Notes: a model not told the origin generated them from the letters alone. DNA of 30,091 bases from Anaerorudis sp964444915 (GCA_964444915.1 CAYUIY010000017.1:1-30091); one strand, 5' to 3'; counted from the stretch's first letter, positions 1-8,792 are shown. Numbers and translations are program-made.

Positions 1-821
1 ATTTTAAGGAATCGAAAGAAGCCAATCATCTGATCGAAGAATTTATGTTGCTGGCCAACCGTACCGTTGCCGAGCACATCGGGAAAGTGCCGAAAGGTAA
101 AAAAGCCAAAACGTTTGTTTATCGTGTGCACGATGTTCCCGATATCGAGAAATTGGAGGATTTTAATTCGTTCATTTTGCGTTTCGGGCATAAAATAAAA
201 ACTTCAGGAACGAAGGTGGACATAGCCAAAAGCATCAACTCGCTGCTCGACAAGATAAAAGGTCGTCCCGAGGAAGACTTGGTGGGAACACTTGCCATCC
301 GAACCATGTCGAAAGCCGTATATTCTACCAAAAATGTGGGGCATTACGGTTTGGCGTTCGATTATTACACCCATTTCACTTCGCCTATCCGACGTTATCC
401 TGATATGATGGTGCATCGCTTGCTCGACAAGTATAGCGAAGGGGCATCTGCTGTGGATGAGACACATACCGAGGAGGAATGCGAACATTGCTCTCAGATG
501 GAACGATTGGCTGAAAATGCCGAACGCGATTCGATAAAATACAAGCAGGTTGAATTTATGTCGGATAAACTCGGGAAAGTATACGATGGGGTGATATCGG
601 GTGTAACGGAGTGGGGGCTTTATGTTGAAATCAATGAGAATAAATGCGAAGGTATGATCCCCATTCGCGATCTGGATGACGACTTTTACGAATTGGATGA
701 AAGAAATTATCGGTTGATAGGAAGGCATACCGGGCGTGAATACCGCTTGGGGCAGCAGATTTCCATTATGGTGGCACGCGCCAATTTGGAACGCAAACAA
801 CTGGATTTCACGCTCGCGTAA
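1..821 (+). CDS. rnr: Ribonuclease R, C-terminal part (5' end outside window)
   Basis: This is the last roughly 272 codons of RNase R, the processive 3'-to-5' hydrolytic exoribonuclease that degrades structured RNA. The reading frame is open from base 3 with no start codon in sight, so the gene begins before the window; the ATG at 45 is internal. The end of the catalytic RNB domain is visible, with the conserved FTSPIRRYPD stretch and MVHRLL after it. A C-terminal S1 RNA-binding domain follows over roughly the last 85 residues (GVISGVTEWGLYVEI, then GMIPIRDL). The protein ends just after the S1 domain without the basic tail found in the E. coli enzyme. The next gene is convergent, about 160 bases away. 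Family identity is firm from the motifs; full length cannot be judged. Confidence 0.95.
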   Translation, partial: FKESKEANHLIEEFMLLANRTVAEHIGKVPKGKKAKTFVYRVHDVPDIEKLEDFNSFILRFGHKIKTSGTKVDIAKSINSLLDKIKGRPEEDLVGTLAIRTMSKAVYSTKNVGHYGLAFDYYTHFTSPIRRYPDMMVHRLLDKYSEGASAVDETHTEEECEHCSQMERLAENAERDSIKYKQVEFMSDKLGKVYDGVISGVTEWGLYVEINENKCEGMIPIRDLDDDFYELDERNYRLIGRHTGREYRLGQQISIMVARANLERKQLDFTLA

Positions 822-982
822 GAGCAGAAATTTTCTTTTATTTGCTTTTTGCCAATAAGGAGTTCTTGTTACATATGCTGTCTTATTTAGAAAGGTCGCG
901 TCGCCGTTTTTTGTTGGTCAGTGATATACTAGTTCCCGCTACCTATATTGTTCTATGAGAAATAACGGTGGGCTATATGATT

Positions 983-1903
983 CTATTGCAAATAGTGGGT
1001 TCCTGGTGTGGTGGTTTCTTTGCGGGTGCGGTAAATGGCGGGTGTTTTGGCAATCAAACGGGAAGCGATGGTTATGTATTTTGAGAAGGAAGAGATTTCT
1101 CCTTTGAAAAGGGATATAAATGCTTTTTTTGCAGCAGCAAGAACACTGTAAGCAAAAGCTTTGAAACAGGAATAGTAGGGATTGACGGCTTCGGTTAAAA
1201 AATAGATGTACTCCGAGTAAAAATATTCGTTGGGAGAAATTTTCCTTTGTTGCCGGTGATGGTAACCGATGGCCGACTTTACAAAACCTACGCGATAGCC
1301 GTTTTTGCGCACGCGTTGGGAATAATTGCGGTCTTCTCCGTAATGGGGGAAAATGGGGGCAAAGCCCCCGATTTTTTTTATTACTGTTGTTGGAATAAGC
1401 CACATGGCCGCATTGATAAAGGTGCATTCTGTTACTTCGTGGGGCAATTGCTCAATTTCTTCTTTGCTTGTTAAACGGGTGTATTCGGCAAAACCAAAAT
1501 CGAGCCGGTCGCCTTTCCCGTTGAGATGAATAGGCGAAAGGATACCGTAGTCTGTATTATGCGATGCTGCAAGAATTAGCCTTTCTAGCGCCCGGGGATG
1601 CAGCCGTGCATCCTGATTGAGAAGGAAAACATAGTCGAAGCCGTTATCCAATGCATATTTCATTCCTTGATTGTTTGCTTTTCCGAAGCCGAGATTTCGG
1701 TTGTTTTCCATTAGCACTATATCTGGATATTGGGAGCGGATGATTTCGCGGGTACGGTCTTGCGAAGCATTGTCGATCACCACAACCGTGGCGGGTAGGG
1801 TAGAGGCTTTTACCGATGGCAGACAAAGCGGTATCCACGGTTCAAAATTATAGGATACAATGATAACGCAAATTTTTGGGATGGGAACAGGCATTTCATT
1901 CAT
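983..1903 (-). CDS. GT2-family glycosyltransferase (rhamnosyltransferase-like)
   Basis: This is a cytoplasmic GT-A fold glycosyltransferase of family 2, probably adding a sugar (rhamnose is typical for this subgroup) to a lipid-linked surface polysaccharide. Near the N-terminus it has VIIVSYN, then VVVIDNASQD and NNRNLGFGKANNQG. The metal and nucleotide-sugar motif appears as NQDAR, and a later HYGED supplies the likely catalytic acid. An ATG at 1933 would give ten more residues, but the ATG at 1901-1903 is preferred. It overlaps the stop of the upstream flippase gene as ATGA, and AAGGAA lies directly before it, which indicates translational coupling. That start gives 306 residues. Linkage to a flippase supports a role in O-antigen or capsule assembly. 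The donor and acceptor sugars cannot be read from the sequence. Confidence 0.85.
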   Translation of the reverse strand: MNEMPVPIPKICVIIVSYNFEPWIPLCLPSVKASTLPATVVVIDNASQDRTREIIRSQYPDIVLMENNRNLGFGKANNQGMKYALDNGFDYVFLLNQDARLHPRALERLILAASHNTDYGILSPIHLNGKGDRLDFGFAEYTRLTSKEEIEQLPHEVTECTFINAAMWLIPTTVIKKIGGFAPIFPHYGEDRNYSQRVRKNGYRVGFVKSAIGYHHRQQRKISPNEYFYSEYIYFLTEAVNPYYSCFKAFAYSVLAAAKKAFISLFKGEISSFSKYITIASRLIAKTPAIYRTRKETTTPGTHYLQ

Positions 1904-3357
1904 ATTCCTTTTTTGTTTTTTGATAAAAACCATTCATTGATTTCTTTGGTCATTTCGAGTTTCAATAATCTGCATATCAGCCAATAACTTCCTCCCATAA
2001 TTGTGGCACTGACCAACAGATAGAGAAAATTATTTTGTATGGCTCGGCTTACTGCATAACCGATGGCCGCGCTTGCAAGTGCTACCGGTAAGTAGGGAAA
2101 TGCATCTTTCAGAAAATCGACAAGAGAATAACGAATGAGTTTTTTCGATAAGATAAGCGAAATGAGGAGTGTAATTGCCATGTAGATTATCCAGCTGACA
2201 GCCAGTCCCATAATGCCTTGTCTGAAAAACAAAAAAATCAGTAACACCAGAATAATTCGTTTTACGATTTCCACCCCAAGAAAGAAATCGGCTTTTTCTC
2301 GTGCAATAAACAATTCGTTCAAAATGAAAGAAAAAGGCGATAACATGCCTCCTAAGCAAAGTACTTTGAAATAAGGAACGGCAGCATTCCATTTATTTCC
2401 GAAAAGAAAAGCAAAGGCGGGTTCGGCCGCAAGAATCATGTACAGACCGAGAGGAAAAGCCAAAAAAGCAAGCGATTTCATCATTTTGCTTACCACTCGT
2501 TTCAATCGCTCAATTTGCTGATTGATTTCAGAAAGAATCAGCATGGCAACCGAGCGGAAAGTATTGGACAAAATGCCAAACGGAATATCCTGATATTTGT
2601 TGGCCTGAGCATAATAACCCACTTGATCCATGGAGTGGGGATAGAAGAAGGCAATAATCGATGGATAAATGTTATTGAATATAGCGCCGATTAATCCGCT
2701 AAGCAACAATTTGTTGCTTAATCCCAGGAACGAGCGCAGCACTTTTATGCTGAAATGGGCGATGGGTCGCCATTTGGAATAGATCCACAAAAAGACGGTA
2801 CGAGAAAACCCGTAAATCACGGTCTGAGCCACCAGTGACCATACGCCGTATCCTTTGATTGCCATCACGATAGCAACACATGCACCAATGCTCAGAGCAG
2901 CAATATTTACTTTTGTCAGCCCTTTAAAGTCGGCTTTTTTGATCAACAAGGTTTGCTGAATGAGGCCGGGTGCAGTGAATACAAACGAGAGAAACAGGAT
3001 TTTTGAGACCGGTTCGATGCGTGGTTCGTGAAAAATACGTGCAAGAAAAGGCGACACCAGAAACAAAATGACATATAGAACGAGACTGAGGGCAATATTG
3101 AAATAAAAAACCGAACTGTATTCCTTCTCGGAAATGTCTTTTCGATTTATTAACGCACGGGCAAAACCACTGTCGATGAGCAGCCCCGAGAATGCTATGA
3201 AAACGGTTAATGCGCCAATTATCCCGTACTCTTCGGGAGCCACAATGTTCATCAGCACAATACTGCTTGCCAGATAAATGAGTTGTTGCCCGAATTTGTC
3301 GAGAAAACTCCAGAAAAGCGAGGAGACGGTTTTTGTTTTTAGTGTTGAATTTTTCAT
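1900..3357 (-). CDS. Polysaccharide flippase, MOP superfamily (Wzx/WzxC-like)
   Basis: This 485-residue integral membrane protein belongs to the MOP superfamily of polysaccharide transporters, which move undecaprenyl-linked oligosaccharides across the inner membrane. The sequence is almost entirely alternating hydrophobic segments, consistent with 12 to 14 transmembrane helices. It opens with a family-typical stretch (VSSLFWSFLDKFGQQ) and carries the common SGFARALINRKDIS region after the second helix. Length fits the family (about 450 to 500). The start at 3357 follows a TAnnTTTG promoter match by about 30 bases. The downstream GT2 gene overlaps it by four bases, so the two are probably one transcript. 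Only two polysaccharide genes are present, so this is not a full capsule locus. The transported substrate cannot be inferred. Confidence 0.88.
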   Translation of the reverse strand: MKNSTLKTKTVSSLFWSFLDKFGQQLIYLASSIVLMNIVAPEEYGIIGALTVFIAFSGLLIDSGFARALINRKDISEKEYSSVFYFNIALSLVLYVILFLVSPFLARIFHEPRIEPVSKILFLSFVFTAPGLIQQTLLIKKADFKGLTKVNIAALSIGACVAIVMAIKGYGVWSLVAQTVIYGFSRTVFLWIYSKWRPIAHFSIKVLRSFLGLSNKLLLSGLIGAIFNNIYPSIIAFFYPHSMDQVGYYAQANKYQDIPFGILSNTFRSVAMLILSEINQQIERLKRVVSKMMKSLAFLAFPLGLYMILAAEPAFAFLFGNKWNAAVPYFKVLCLGGMLSPFSFILNELFIAREKADFFLGVEIVKRIILVLLIFLFFRQGIMGLAVSWIIYMAITLLISLILSKKLIRYSLVDFLKDAFPYLPVALASAAIGYAVSRAIQNNFLYLLVSATIMGGSYWLICRLLKLEMTKEINEWFLSKNKKGI

Positions 3358-3383
3358 TGAGCAGTTTCAAGCTGTTCTATTTG

Positions 3384-3391
3384 CAAAAATA
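3384..3391 (-). promoter_or_regulatory. Bacteroidota -7 element for the flippase operon
   Basis: On the minus strand this reads TATTTTTG, an exact fit to the Bacteroidota -7 consensus TAnnTTTG. It lies 27 bases before the flippase ATG, so transcription would start near 3378. No clear -33 TTTG is seen at the usual distance, so this is a motif match only. Confidence 0.45.
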
Positions 3392-3423
3392 CGTAACTTT
3401 TTTAATGTTATGGAATTTATCTC

Positions 3424-3431
3424 TATTTTTG
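3424..3431 (+). promoter_or_regulatory. Bacteroidota -7 element for queG
   Basis: TATTTTTG matches TAnnTTTG and lies 20 bases before the queG ATG, with an AAAGGA ribosome-binding sequence between them. A T-rich stretch stands where the -33 TTTG would be, but the match there is poor. Confidence 0.45.
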
Positions 3432-3451
3432 AATTCGAATGAAAGGACTTT

Positions 3452-4372
3452 ATGTGTTTTTCTGAAGAAATAAAGGCGTATGCTTTATCGTTGGGTTTCG
3501 ATGCTTGCGGCATTTGCCCAGCCGGCGATAGCGGAGAGGAGGAGCATTATATGCAGTGGCTTTCGGAGAAATGTCATGCGGGTATGGATTATCTGGAACG
3601 CCATATCGAAAAACGACTCAATCCGGTTTTATTGGTCGAAGGTGCCCGATCCATTATTTCGGTTGCATTGAATTATTACCCACATCAAAAATTGCCTCCA
3701 CATGTTCCGCAATTTGCTTACTATGCCTACGGAAAAGATTATCACAAAGTGATGAAAGATAAGCTGGAAGCCCTTTTCCGATTTATTCGACTTCATTTTC
3801 CTGAAGTGCGGGGTCGTTGTTTTGTGGATTCTGCTCCCGTATTGGAGCGTTTTTGGGCAGTCAAAGCGGGTTTGGGTTTTATCGGGAAAAACACGTTGCT
3901 CATTATTCCGCAGAAAGGATCGTATTTCTTTTTGGGCGAGCTTATTATCGATAAGGAGCTCGATTACGACGAGCCTTTGAAACTTTCGTGTGGCAACTGC
4001 CGTAAGTGTTTGGATGCTTGTCCTACCGGAGCCATCGAAAAGCCGTATTGGCTCAATGCCAATAAATGCGTTTCTTACCAAACCATCGAAAATAAAGGAG
4101 AGATAGAGCCGGCAGTCATTCCCTGTCTGCAGAACAATGTGTATGGATGCGACATCTGTCAACAGGTTTGTCCTTGGAATCGTTTTGCTGTTCCCCATTG
4201 TACGCCCGAATTTTTTCCGTCGGATGATTTTTTATCGCTCGACTTTGAGAAACTAGAAAAAATGAATAAAGAAACCTTTCGGCGGGTGTTTCGTGATTCG
4301 GCGGTGAAGAGGGCAAAATTTCAAGGGTTGAAACGAAATATCGAAGCGTTGCGCAAGTCTGCCCAAAAATAG
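3452..4372 (+). CDS. queG: Epoxyqueuosine reductase QueG
   Basis: QueG catalyses the last step of queuosine synthesis in tRNA, reducing epoxyqueuosine in the wobble position to queuosine with a cobalamin cofactor and two 4Fe-4S clusters. The 306-residue protein has the catalytic-region motif FVDSAPVLER with Asp126. It also has two ferredoxin-like cysteine sets, C180-x2-C183-x2-C186-x3-C190 (followed by PTGAI) and C233-x2-C236-x3-C240 (followed by PWN). The order and spacing match QueG. The length is a little under the E. coli enzyme because the C-terminal HEAT-repeat extension is absent, as in many Bacteroidota versions. The ATG at 3452 is preceded by AAAGGA. It is followed by ruvB in the same direction with a 52-base gap that holds its own promoter. 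Confidence 0.93.
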   Translation: MCFSEEIKAYALSLGFDACGICPAGDSGEEEHYMQWLSEKCHAGMDYLERHIEKRLNPVLLVEGARSIISVALNYYPHQKLPPHVPQFAYYAYGKDYHKVMKDKLEALFRFIRLHFPEVRGRCFVDSAPVLERFWAVKAGLGFIGKNTLLIIPQKGSYFFLGELIIDKELDYDEPLKLSCGNCRKCLDACPTGAIEKPYWLNANKCVSYQTIENKGEIEPAVIPCLQNNVYGCDICQQVCPWNRFAVPHCTPEFFPSDDFLSLDFEKLEKMNKETFRRVFRDSAVKRAKFQGLKRNIEALRKSAQK

Positions 4373-4403
4373 CAATCGGTTTCCTGAAATTGGGATAAAT
4401 CGT

Positions 4404-4411
4404 TATCTTTG
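4404..4411 (+). promoter_or_regulatory. Bacteroidota promoter for ruvB
   Basis: TATCTTTG is an exact TAnnTTTG match, with TTTC 20 bases upstream as a one-mismatch -33 element (4380-4383). The ruvB ATG is only about 14 to 17 bases downstream, so the leader would be very short. Confidence 0.55.
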
Positions 4412-4424
4412 TACACACTAAAAA

Positions 4425-5462
4425 ATGATGGAAGATACTTTCGATATACGCAATAACCGTGAACTACAGGAAACAGAACGCGAGTTTGAAAACGCCGTGC
4501 GGCCGTTGACATTTAACAGTTTTAACGGGCAAGACAAGGTGGTAGAAAATCTGAAAATTTTTGTTCGTGCTGCCCGTATGCGTGGCGAATCGTTGGATCA
4601 TGTTCTTTTGCACGGACCTCCGGGATTGGGAAAAACCACGCTGTCCAATATTATTGCCAATGAACTGGGAGTGGGCCTTAAAGTTACTTCCGGTCCCGTT
4701 CTCGACAAGCCGGGCGATTTGGCAGGGATTCTCACTTCGCTCGAGCCCAACGATGTGTTGTTTATCGACGAGATTCATCGTCTTCCGCCTGTGGTCGAAG
4801 AGTATTTGTACAGTGCAATGGAGGATTATCGAATCGATATCATTATCGATAAAGGTCCCAGTGCACGTTCCATTCAAATCGAACTCAATCCGTTTACCCT
4901 TGTCGGCGCCACTACCCGAAGCGGTTTACTCACCAGTCCGCTTCGTGCACGTTTTGGCATTAACCTCCATTTGGAGTATTACGATACCGATACGCTTACC
5001 GGTATTGTGTTGCGCTCGGCAGATATTTTACAGATTGCGTGTGCCAATGATGCAGCGAGAGAAATTGCTTCGCGAAGTCGCGGAACACCTCGCATTGCCA
5101 ACGCGCTTTTGCGCCGCGTGCGCGATTTTGCCCAGGTAAAAGGTTCGGGAGAAATCGATAAGGACATTGCCATGTATGCGTTGGAATCATTAAATATCGA
5201 TCGTTACGGTTTAGATGAAATCGACAACAAAATTTTACTTACCATTATCGATAAGTTCAAAGGCGGACCGGTGGGTATTACCACAATAGCCACTGCCATA
5301 GGCGACGATGCCGGAACTATTGAGGAAGTGTATGAACCTTTTTTGATTAAAGAGGGATTTATTAAGCGTACGCCGCGCGGACGCGAAGCAACCGAGCTGG
5401 CTTACGAGCATCTCGGAAGGAAACGTGCTGAAAAGCAAGGCTCCTTGTTTTCCGATATATGA
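4425..5462 (+). CDS. ruvB: Holliday junction branch-migration ATPase RuvB
   Basis: RuvB is the hexameric AAA+ motor that, with RuvA, drives branch migration of Holliday junctions during recombinational repair. The 345-residue protein shows Walker A (HGPPGLGKTT), Walker B (FIDEIHRL), sensor 1 (GATTRSG) and the arginine-finger region (SPLRARFG). It ends in the winged-helix DNA-binding domain containing RTPRGREATELAYEHL. The length is typical. Two adjacent ATG codons (4425 and 4428) could start it; the second, giving MEDTFDIRNN, may be the true one. It follows queG and ends 24 bases from the convergent DUF4270 gene. RuvA is not in the window, which is normal because ruvA and ruvB are usually unlinked in this phylum. 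Confidence 0.97.
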   Translation: MMEDTFDIRNNRELQETEREFENAVRPLTFNSFNGQDKVVENLKIFVRAARMRGESLDHVLLHGPPGLGKTTLSNIIANELGVGLKVTSGPVLDKPGDLAGILTSLEPNDVLFIDEIHRLPPVVEEYLYSAMEDYRIDIIIDKGPSARSIQIELNPFTLVGATTRSGLLTSPLRARFGINLHLEYYDTDTLTGIVLRSADILQIACANDAAREIASRSRGTPRIANALLRRVRDFAQVKGSGEIDKDIAMYALESLNIDRYGLDEIDNKILLTIIDKFKGGPVGITTIATAIGDDAGTIEEVYEPFLIKEGFIKRTPRGREATELAYEHLGRKRAEKQGSLFSDI

Positions 5463-5486
5463 CCCGATCTATTCGATGATAAATGA

Positions 5487-6827
5487 TCAAAATTTACTGA
5501 ATATCATTTTCAGATTAAAATCTTCAAATGATTTGCTAAGAGTTACCGCTGAGGGAATCATCAAATTATAAAAATTTGTAGGAATCTGATACGTTTGACC
5601 GTAATAGTATGATTGTGTTGTAAAGGTAATATCCACAGGAATCAAATAGTAAGTCAAGTCGGGAATTTCTCCATCGTTAGCTTCCTTATAATGATTGATT
5701 AACGCTGCGATGTTAGAAAAATCGTAGGAATATTCTGTTTTGTTAAAACTTGCGTAAAAAGAGGTTATGTTGTCCGGCATTTTTCTTCTTTCAAAGAAAC
5801 CGTTCAGCGAGTCTTTGTTGATCAATAATAGATAGTCAGGCGGACTCAGTTTGAATTTCAGGTTTGTTTGGTCATCGGGAACAGCATATATTTTCAAATT
5901 AGCCTGATTTAACGCTTGCGTTTGCAGTTTTTTTGAAATTCGAGAGAATGGAAAAACAATCTCTGTATTTACTCCGGCCGGACTTTTTATGTAGGTTTCC
6001 GTTTCCGTTGGGATCAACAATTGATCATTTTTATTCTTGATAGAGTTGATTTGTGTTACCTCTGGAGAAAAGTTCAGTCGTATAAAATCGGTGAACGTGG
6101 TATCGGCACCGGTAGTCGAGCTTTTTCCGGGATAATGGTAATGGACGAAAAATAAGGTATATGCAACTTTAATTATGGTTCCTGAACCGAACGATGTTGT
6201 GATGTATAAACCTTTGAAGAAATCTTTAAATGTTTCAGTATCGATCAAACTGTCCGGATTATCCAGCATCCTTTGCCCAATCGAATTGGGTAGGTTTACG
6301 ACAGCCATTCGATAATCGGTTTGTTTTTTTTCTTCTTCCGACAGTTCTACATTAGCTGCAGTAAAAAGTGTTTTACCCAATGGAGTAGAAGAAATGTATG
6401 CTTTGGGATCGAAATCGGTATAGTAGTATTGTGGTAATGTTTTTATGACCTCATGTACCGACACTTCTATTGGAGCGAGCGAGTCGCCCACCCATGAATC
6501 GAAAAAAAGCGATAATCTTACCGAATCGATAACCGCTCCGGGCTGAAAAGATTCTCCTTCGGGATAGTAAAACTCGCCCACATAGTCCGATTTTATGATT
6601 CCAAAAAGAGGATCGACATATTCGCCAAGTATGGGATTTTTTGTCTTTGCAAATATTTTGTCGACCTTTATTGTGGAGGCTTGCAGAGCAAGCGTGTCTG
6701 TGCCTATCGTTATTCGATCATTTTCGGGTTGAATGGTCAATCCTATTTCTTTAATTGCATCGTCGCACGATGCAATTATTATCATGCACGAGATAAAAAA
6801 CAGTTTATATAGAGATTGGAACTTCAT
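5487..6827 (-). CDS. DUF4270 family lipoprotein
   Basis: This is a 446-residue predicted lipoprotein of unknown function. The N-terminus is a signal peptide with a lipobox ending in IIASC (Cys21) followed by DD, which in Bacteroidota is compatible with outer-membrane delivery. The rest is beta-rich and polar with no enzyme motif that I recognise. It begins with an early CDDAIKEIGLTIQPENDRI-like segment and a repeated VDPLFGIIKSDYVGEFYYP-type stretch, as in DUF4270 proteins. From memory of Bacteroidales genomes, DUF4270 sits next to the GT5-domain gene and panC-panD, and that arrangement is present here. It is read in the same direction as the GT5 gene with a 77-base gap. Its function is not known to me; the family assignment is fairly firm. 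Confidence 0.82.
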   Translation of the reverse strand: MKFQSLYKLFFISCMIIIASCDDAIKEIGLTIQPENDRITIGTDTLALQASTIKVDKIFAKTKNPILGEYVDPLFGIIKSDYVGEFYYPEGESFQPGAVIDSVRLSLFFDSWVGDSLAPIEVSVHEVIKTLPQYYYTDFDPKAYISSTPLGKTLFTAANVELSEEEKKQTDYRMAVVNLPNSIGQRMLDNPDSLIDTETFKDFFKGLYITTSFGSGTIIKVAYTLFFVHYHYPGKSSTTGADTTFTDFIRLNFSPEVTQINSIKNKNDQLLIPTETETYIKSPAGVNTEIVFPFSRISKKLQTQALNQANLKIYAVPDDQTNLKFKLSPPDYLLLINKDSLNGFFERRKMPDNITSFYASFNKTEYSYDFSNIAALINHYKEANDGEIPDLTYYLIPVDITFTTQSYYYGQTYQIPTNFYNLMIPSAVTLSKSFEDFNLKMIFSKF

Positions 6828-6904
6828 CCGTTTTCAAAAGTTTGTTTTTTAACTGCGCAAATATCCGAAAAAATAACGGGATAAAAAAGTGATAGACGTA
6901 AAAA

Positions 6905-7723
6905 TTATTGGTCAATTTTTTCGTAGAAGCTTTCGATTGCCTCTACATTTTTGTCAAAATCTTCCTCGTAACCCAGGAATTTGATTTTTTTATCGGTAAT
7001 ATAGTTTTTTATTTCGTCCGATATTTCTTCGCTTCCCTGAATAATACCGTCTGAATAATCGATTGCTAATTTGGTCAGCGTATTGAAGTCGAAAGTGCCG
7101 CGTTTGGCTAATGCTTCGATTTCTTTGTCGCCGATAGCGTCAAATTTCAGTTTGTTCAGGAAATTGGGACGAAACGGCTTAGTGAAACCGTTATTGTAAA
7201 CCGAATAAATTACTTTTGAGTTCATAAAACAGGGATCGTCGGCATACCCTTTTTTGATGTACAGGGGTGCCAGAGCCGTCATCCATCCATGACAATGAAT
7301 GATATCGGGTATCCAACGGAGTTTTTTAACAGTTTCCATCACGCCGCGGACAAAGAAAATGCTGCGTTCGTCGTTGTCGGCATATTCTTTACCGCTTTTG
7401 TCTACTACAGTTCCTTTTCTTTGGAAGAATTCTTCGTTATCGATAAAATAAACCTGCATTCTCGCCGGTTGAATGGATGCTACCTTAATAAGAAGTGAGT
7501 AGTCGGTATCGTCAATAATGAGATTCATCCCGGAGAGGCGGATAACTTCGTGCAATTGATTGCGTCGTTCGTTAATATTGCCATATTTAGGCATAAAAGT
7601 ACGTATTTCATGCCCTCTTTCTTGTACAGCTTGTGGTAATTGTCTAGCAGTAAGTGAAATTTGTGTTTCCGGTAAATAGGGATAAATTTCTTGTGCAATA
7701 AATAAAACTTTTTTCTGACTCAT
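6905..7723 (-). CDS. GT5 N-terminal domain protein (half-length glycogen synthase-like)
   Basis: This 272-residue protein matches only the N-terminal Rossmann domain of glycogen/starch synthases (GT5). It starts with KVLFIAQEIYPY, contains PDIIHCHGW and MTALAPLYIK in the middle, and ends without the C-terminal GT1-type domain that carries the catalytic glutamates. Normal GlgA is about 480 residues. Where GlgA has the ADP-glucose-binding KxGGL motif just after the first strand, this protein has PETQISLTARQLP, so that motif is missing. It is often annotated as glycogen synthase in Bacteroidales, but catalysis by this polypeptide alone is doubtful. It could be a binding or regulatory protein, or act with a partner. 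It is divergent from panC and followed by the DUF4270 gene, probably in one transcript. Confidence 0.78.
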   Translation of the reverse strand: MSQKKVLFIAQEIYPYLPETQISLTARQLPQAVQERGHEIRTFMPKYGNINERRNQLHEVIRLSGMNLIIDDTDYSLLIKVASIQPARMQVYFIDNEEFFQRKGTVVDKSGKEYADNDERSIFFVRGVMETVKKLRWIPDIIHCHGWMTALAPLYIKKGYADDPCFMNSKVIYSVYNNGFTKPFRPNFLNKLKFDAIGDKEIEALAKRGTFDFNTLTKLAIDYSDGIIQGSEEISDEIKNYITDKKIKFLGYEEDFDKNVEAIESFYEKIDQ

Positions 7724-7749
7724 TTTGGCTATATATCTAAAATTCAGTA

Positions 7750-7782
7750 CAAAGATAATAAAAAAATTCGCATAATAACAAA
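7750..7782 (-). promoter_or_regulatory. Promoter for the GT5-domain/DUF4270 genes
   Basis: On the minus strand, TTTG (7779-7782), 21 bases and TATCTTTG (7750-7757) give both elements of the Bacteroidota consensus at standard spacing. The start codon is 27 bases beyond the -7 element. Confidence 0.65.
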
Positions 7783-7800
7783 ATAAATCAAGATTGTTTT

Positions 7801-7853
7801 TTTTATTATCTTATTTTCAATGGTTTATCATTTTTTATCTAAAATGATAATAA
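7801..7853. repeat. Overlapping AT-rich inverted repeats between divergent GT5 and panC
   Basis: TTATCATTTT (7825-7834) and AAAATGATAA (7841-7850) form a perfect 10-base stem with a 6-base loop. In addition TTTATTATC (7802-7810) is the exact reverse complement of GATAATAAA (7845-7853). The two pairings share the right arm and so are mutually exclusive. This could be an operator or just AT-rich intergenic DNA. The rest of the 214-base gap shows no gene. Confidence 0.4.
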
Positions 7854-7937
7854 ATAAGTGGAGGATATTTTGAGAAGAAGTTTCGTTATGTGCTAAAAAT
7901 TTTGTTGCTTTGCATGTTTTTCTGACAACGTATAAAA

Positions 7938-8783
7938 ATGGAAGTTATAGAGACCGTTTATGCACTTGATCGGTTTCTTCGGCCTTTCAGGGATGAGGGG
8001 AAATCGATAGGTTTGGTACCGACAATGGGATCACTGCATGAAGGACATGTGGCGTTGGTGAAACAATGTGTCGGCGAAAATGATGTTTCTGTTGTAAGTG
8101 TTTTTGTTAATCCCACTCAATTTAACGATAAAGAAGATTTTCGTCTTTATCCCCGTAACTCGGAAGCCGATTGCAAACTGCTCGAAAGTTTAGGTGTTGC
8201 CGTTGCTTTTGTTCCTTCGGTAGATGAAATGTATCCCGAGCCGGATACGCGTGTTTTCGATTTCGGAATGCTGGATAAAGTTATGGAAGGCCGTTTTCGC
8301 CCCGGGCATTTTAATGGTGTGGCGCAGATTGTAAGCAAATTGTTTTATGCTGTAAAGCCGACCAGAGCTTATTTTGGCGAGAAAGATTTTCAGCAACTAG
8401 CTATCGTGCGCGAGATGGTGCGGCAATTGGCTATCCCGGTAGACATTATTGGTGTTCCCATTGTTCGCGAAGAGAGTGGTTTGGCCTTAAGCAGTCGCAA
8501 TTTGCGATTATCGGATGAGCAACGTCAAAGGGCTGCCGAAATATATCGGAGCTTGCGTCTCAGTACCGATTTCGTCGGTAAAAAAAGCATCCGGGAAACC
8601 ATTGATTTTGTTACAAACCGAATAAACCAAATTGAAGGTTTACGCGTCGAATATTTTAATATTGTAGACGGAAACACGTTGCAGTCTGTTTCGGATTGGA
8701 ACGATTCTGCATATATTGTAGGGTGCATTGCCGTGTTTTGTGGTGATGTGCGATTAATCGATAACATTTCGTATAAAAATTAG
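7938..8783 (+). CDS. panC: Pantothenate synthetase PanC
   Basis: PanC joins pantoate and beta-alanine in an ATP-dependent reaction to make pantothenate (vitamin B5), the precursor of coenzyme A. The 281-residue protein has the N-terminal nucleotide-binding signature VPTMGSLHEGH, the FVNPTQF pantoate-site segment, GRFRPGHFNGVAQIV, YFGEKDFQQL, and the KMSKS-equivalent SSRNLRLS. Length and motif order are typical. It starts at the only good ATG near the 5' end and is followed after nine bases by panD, which supplies its beta-alanine substrate. The two form a biosynthetic operon ending in a clear terminator. Confidence 0.97.
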   Translation: MEVIETVYALDRFLRPFRDEGKSIGLVPTMGSLHEGHVALVKQCVGENDVSVVSVFVNPTQFNDKEDFRLYPRNSEADCKLLESLGVAVAFVPSVDEMYPEPDTRVFDFGMLDKVMEGRFRPGHFNGVAQIVSKLFYAVKPTRAYFGEKDFQQLAIVREMVRQLAIPVDIIGVPIVREESGLALSSRNLRLSDEQRQRAAEIYRSLRLSTDFVGKKSIRETIDFVTNRINQIEGLRVEYFNIVDGNTLQSVSDWNDSAYIVGCIAVFCGDVRLIDNISYKN

Positions 8784-8792
8784 AAAAATCAA

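Noticed and set aside
204..800. Long minus-strand frame opposite rnr
   Set aside because: It lies wholly within the strongly recognised RNase R coding sequence and has no domain; it is an antisense shadow.
1904..1933. Ten-residue N-terminal extension of the GT2 gene
   Set aside because: The ATG at 1901-1903 has AAGGAA before it and an ATGA overlap with the upstream stop, a better start.
3629..4198. 189-codon minus-strand frame opposite queG
   Set aside because: Antisense shadow of a gene with complete catalytic and Fe-S motifs.
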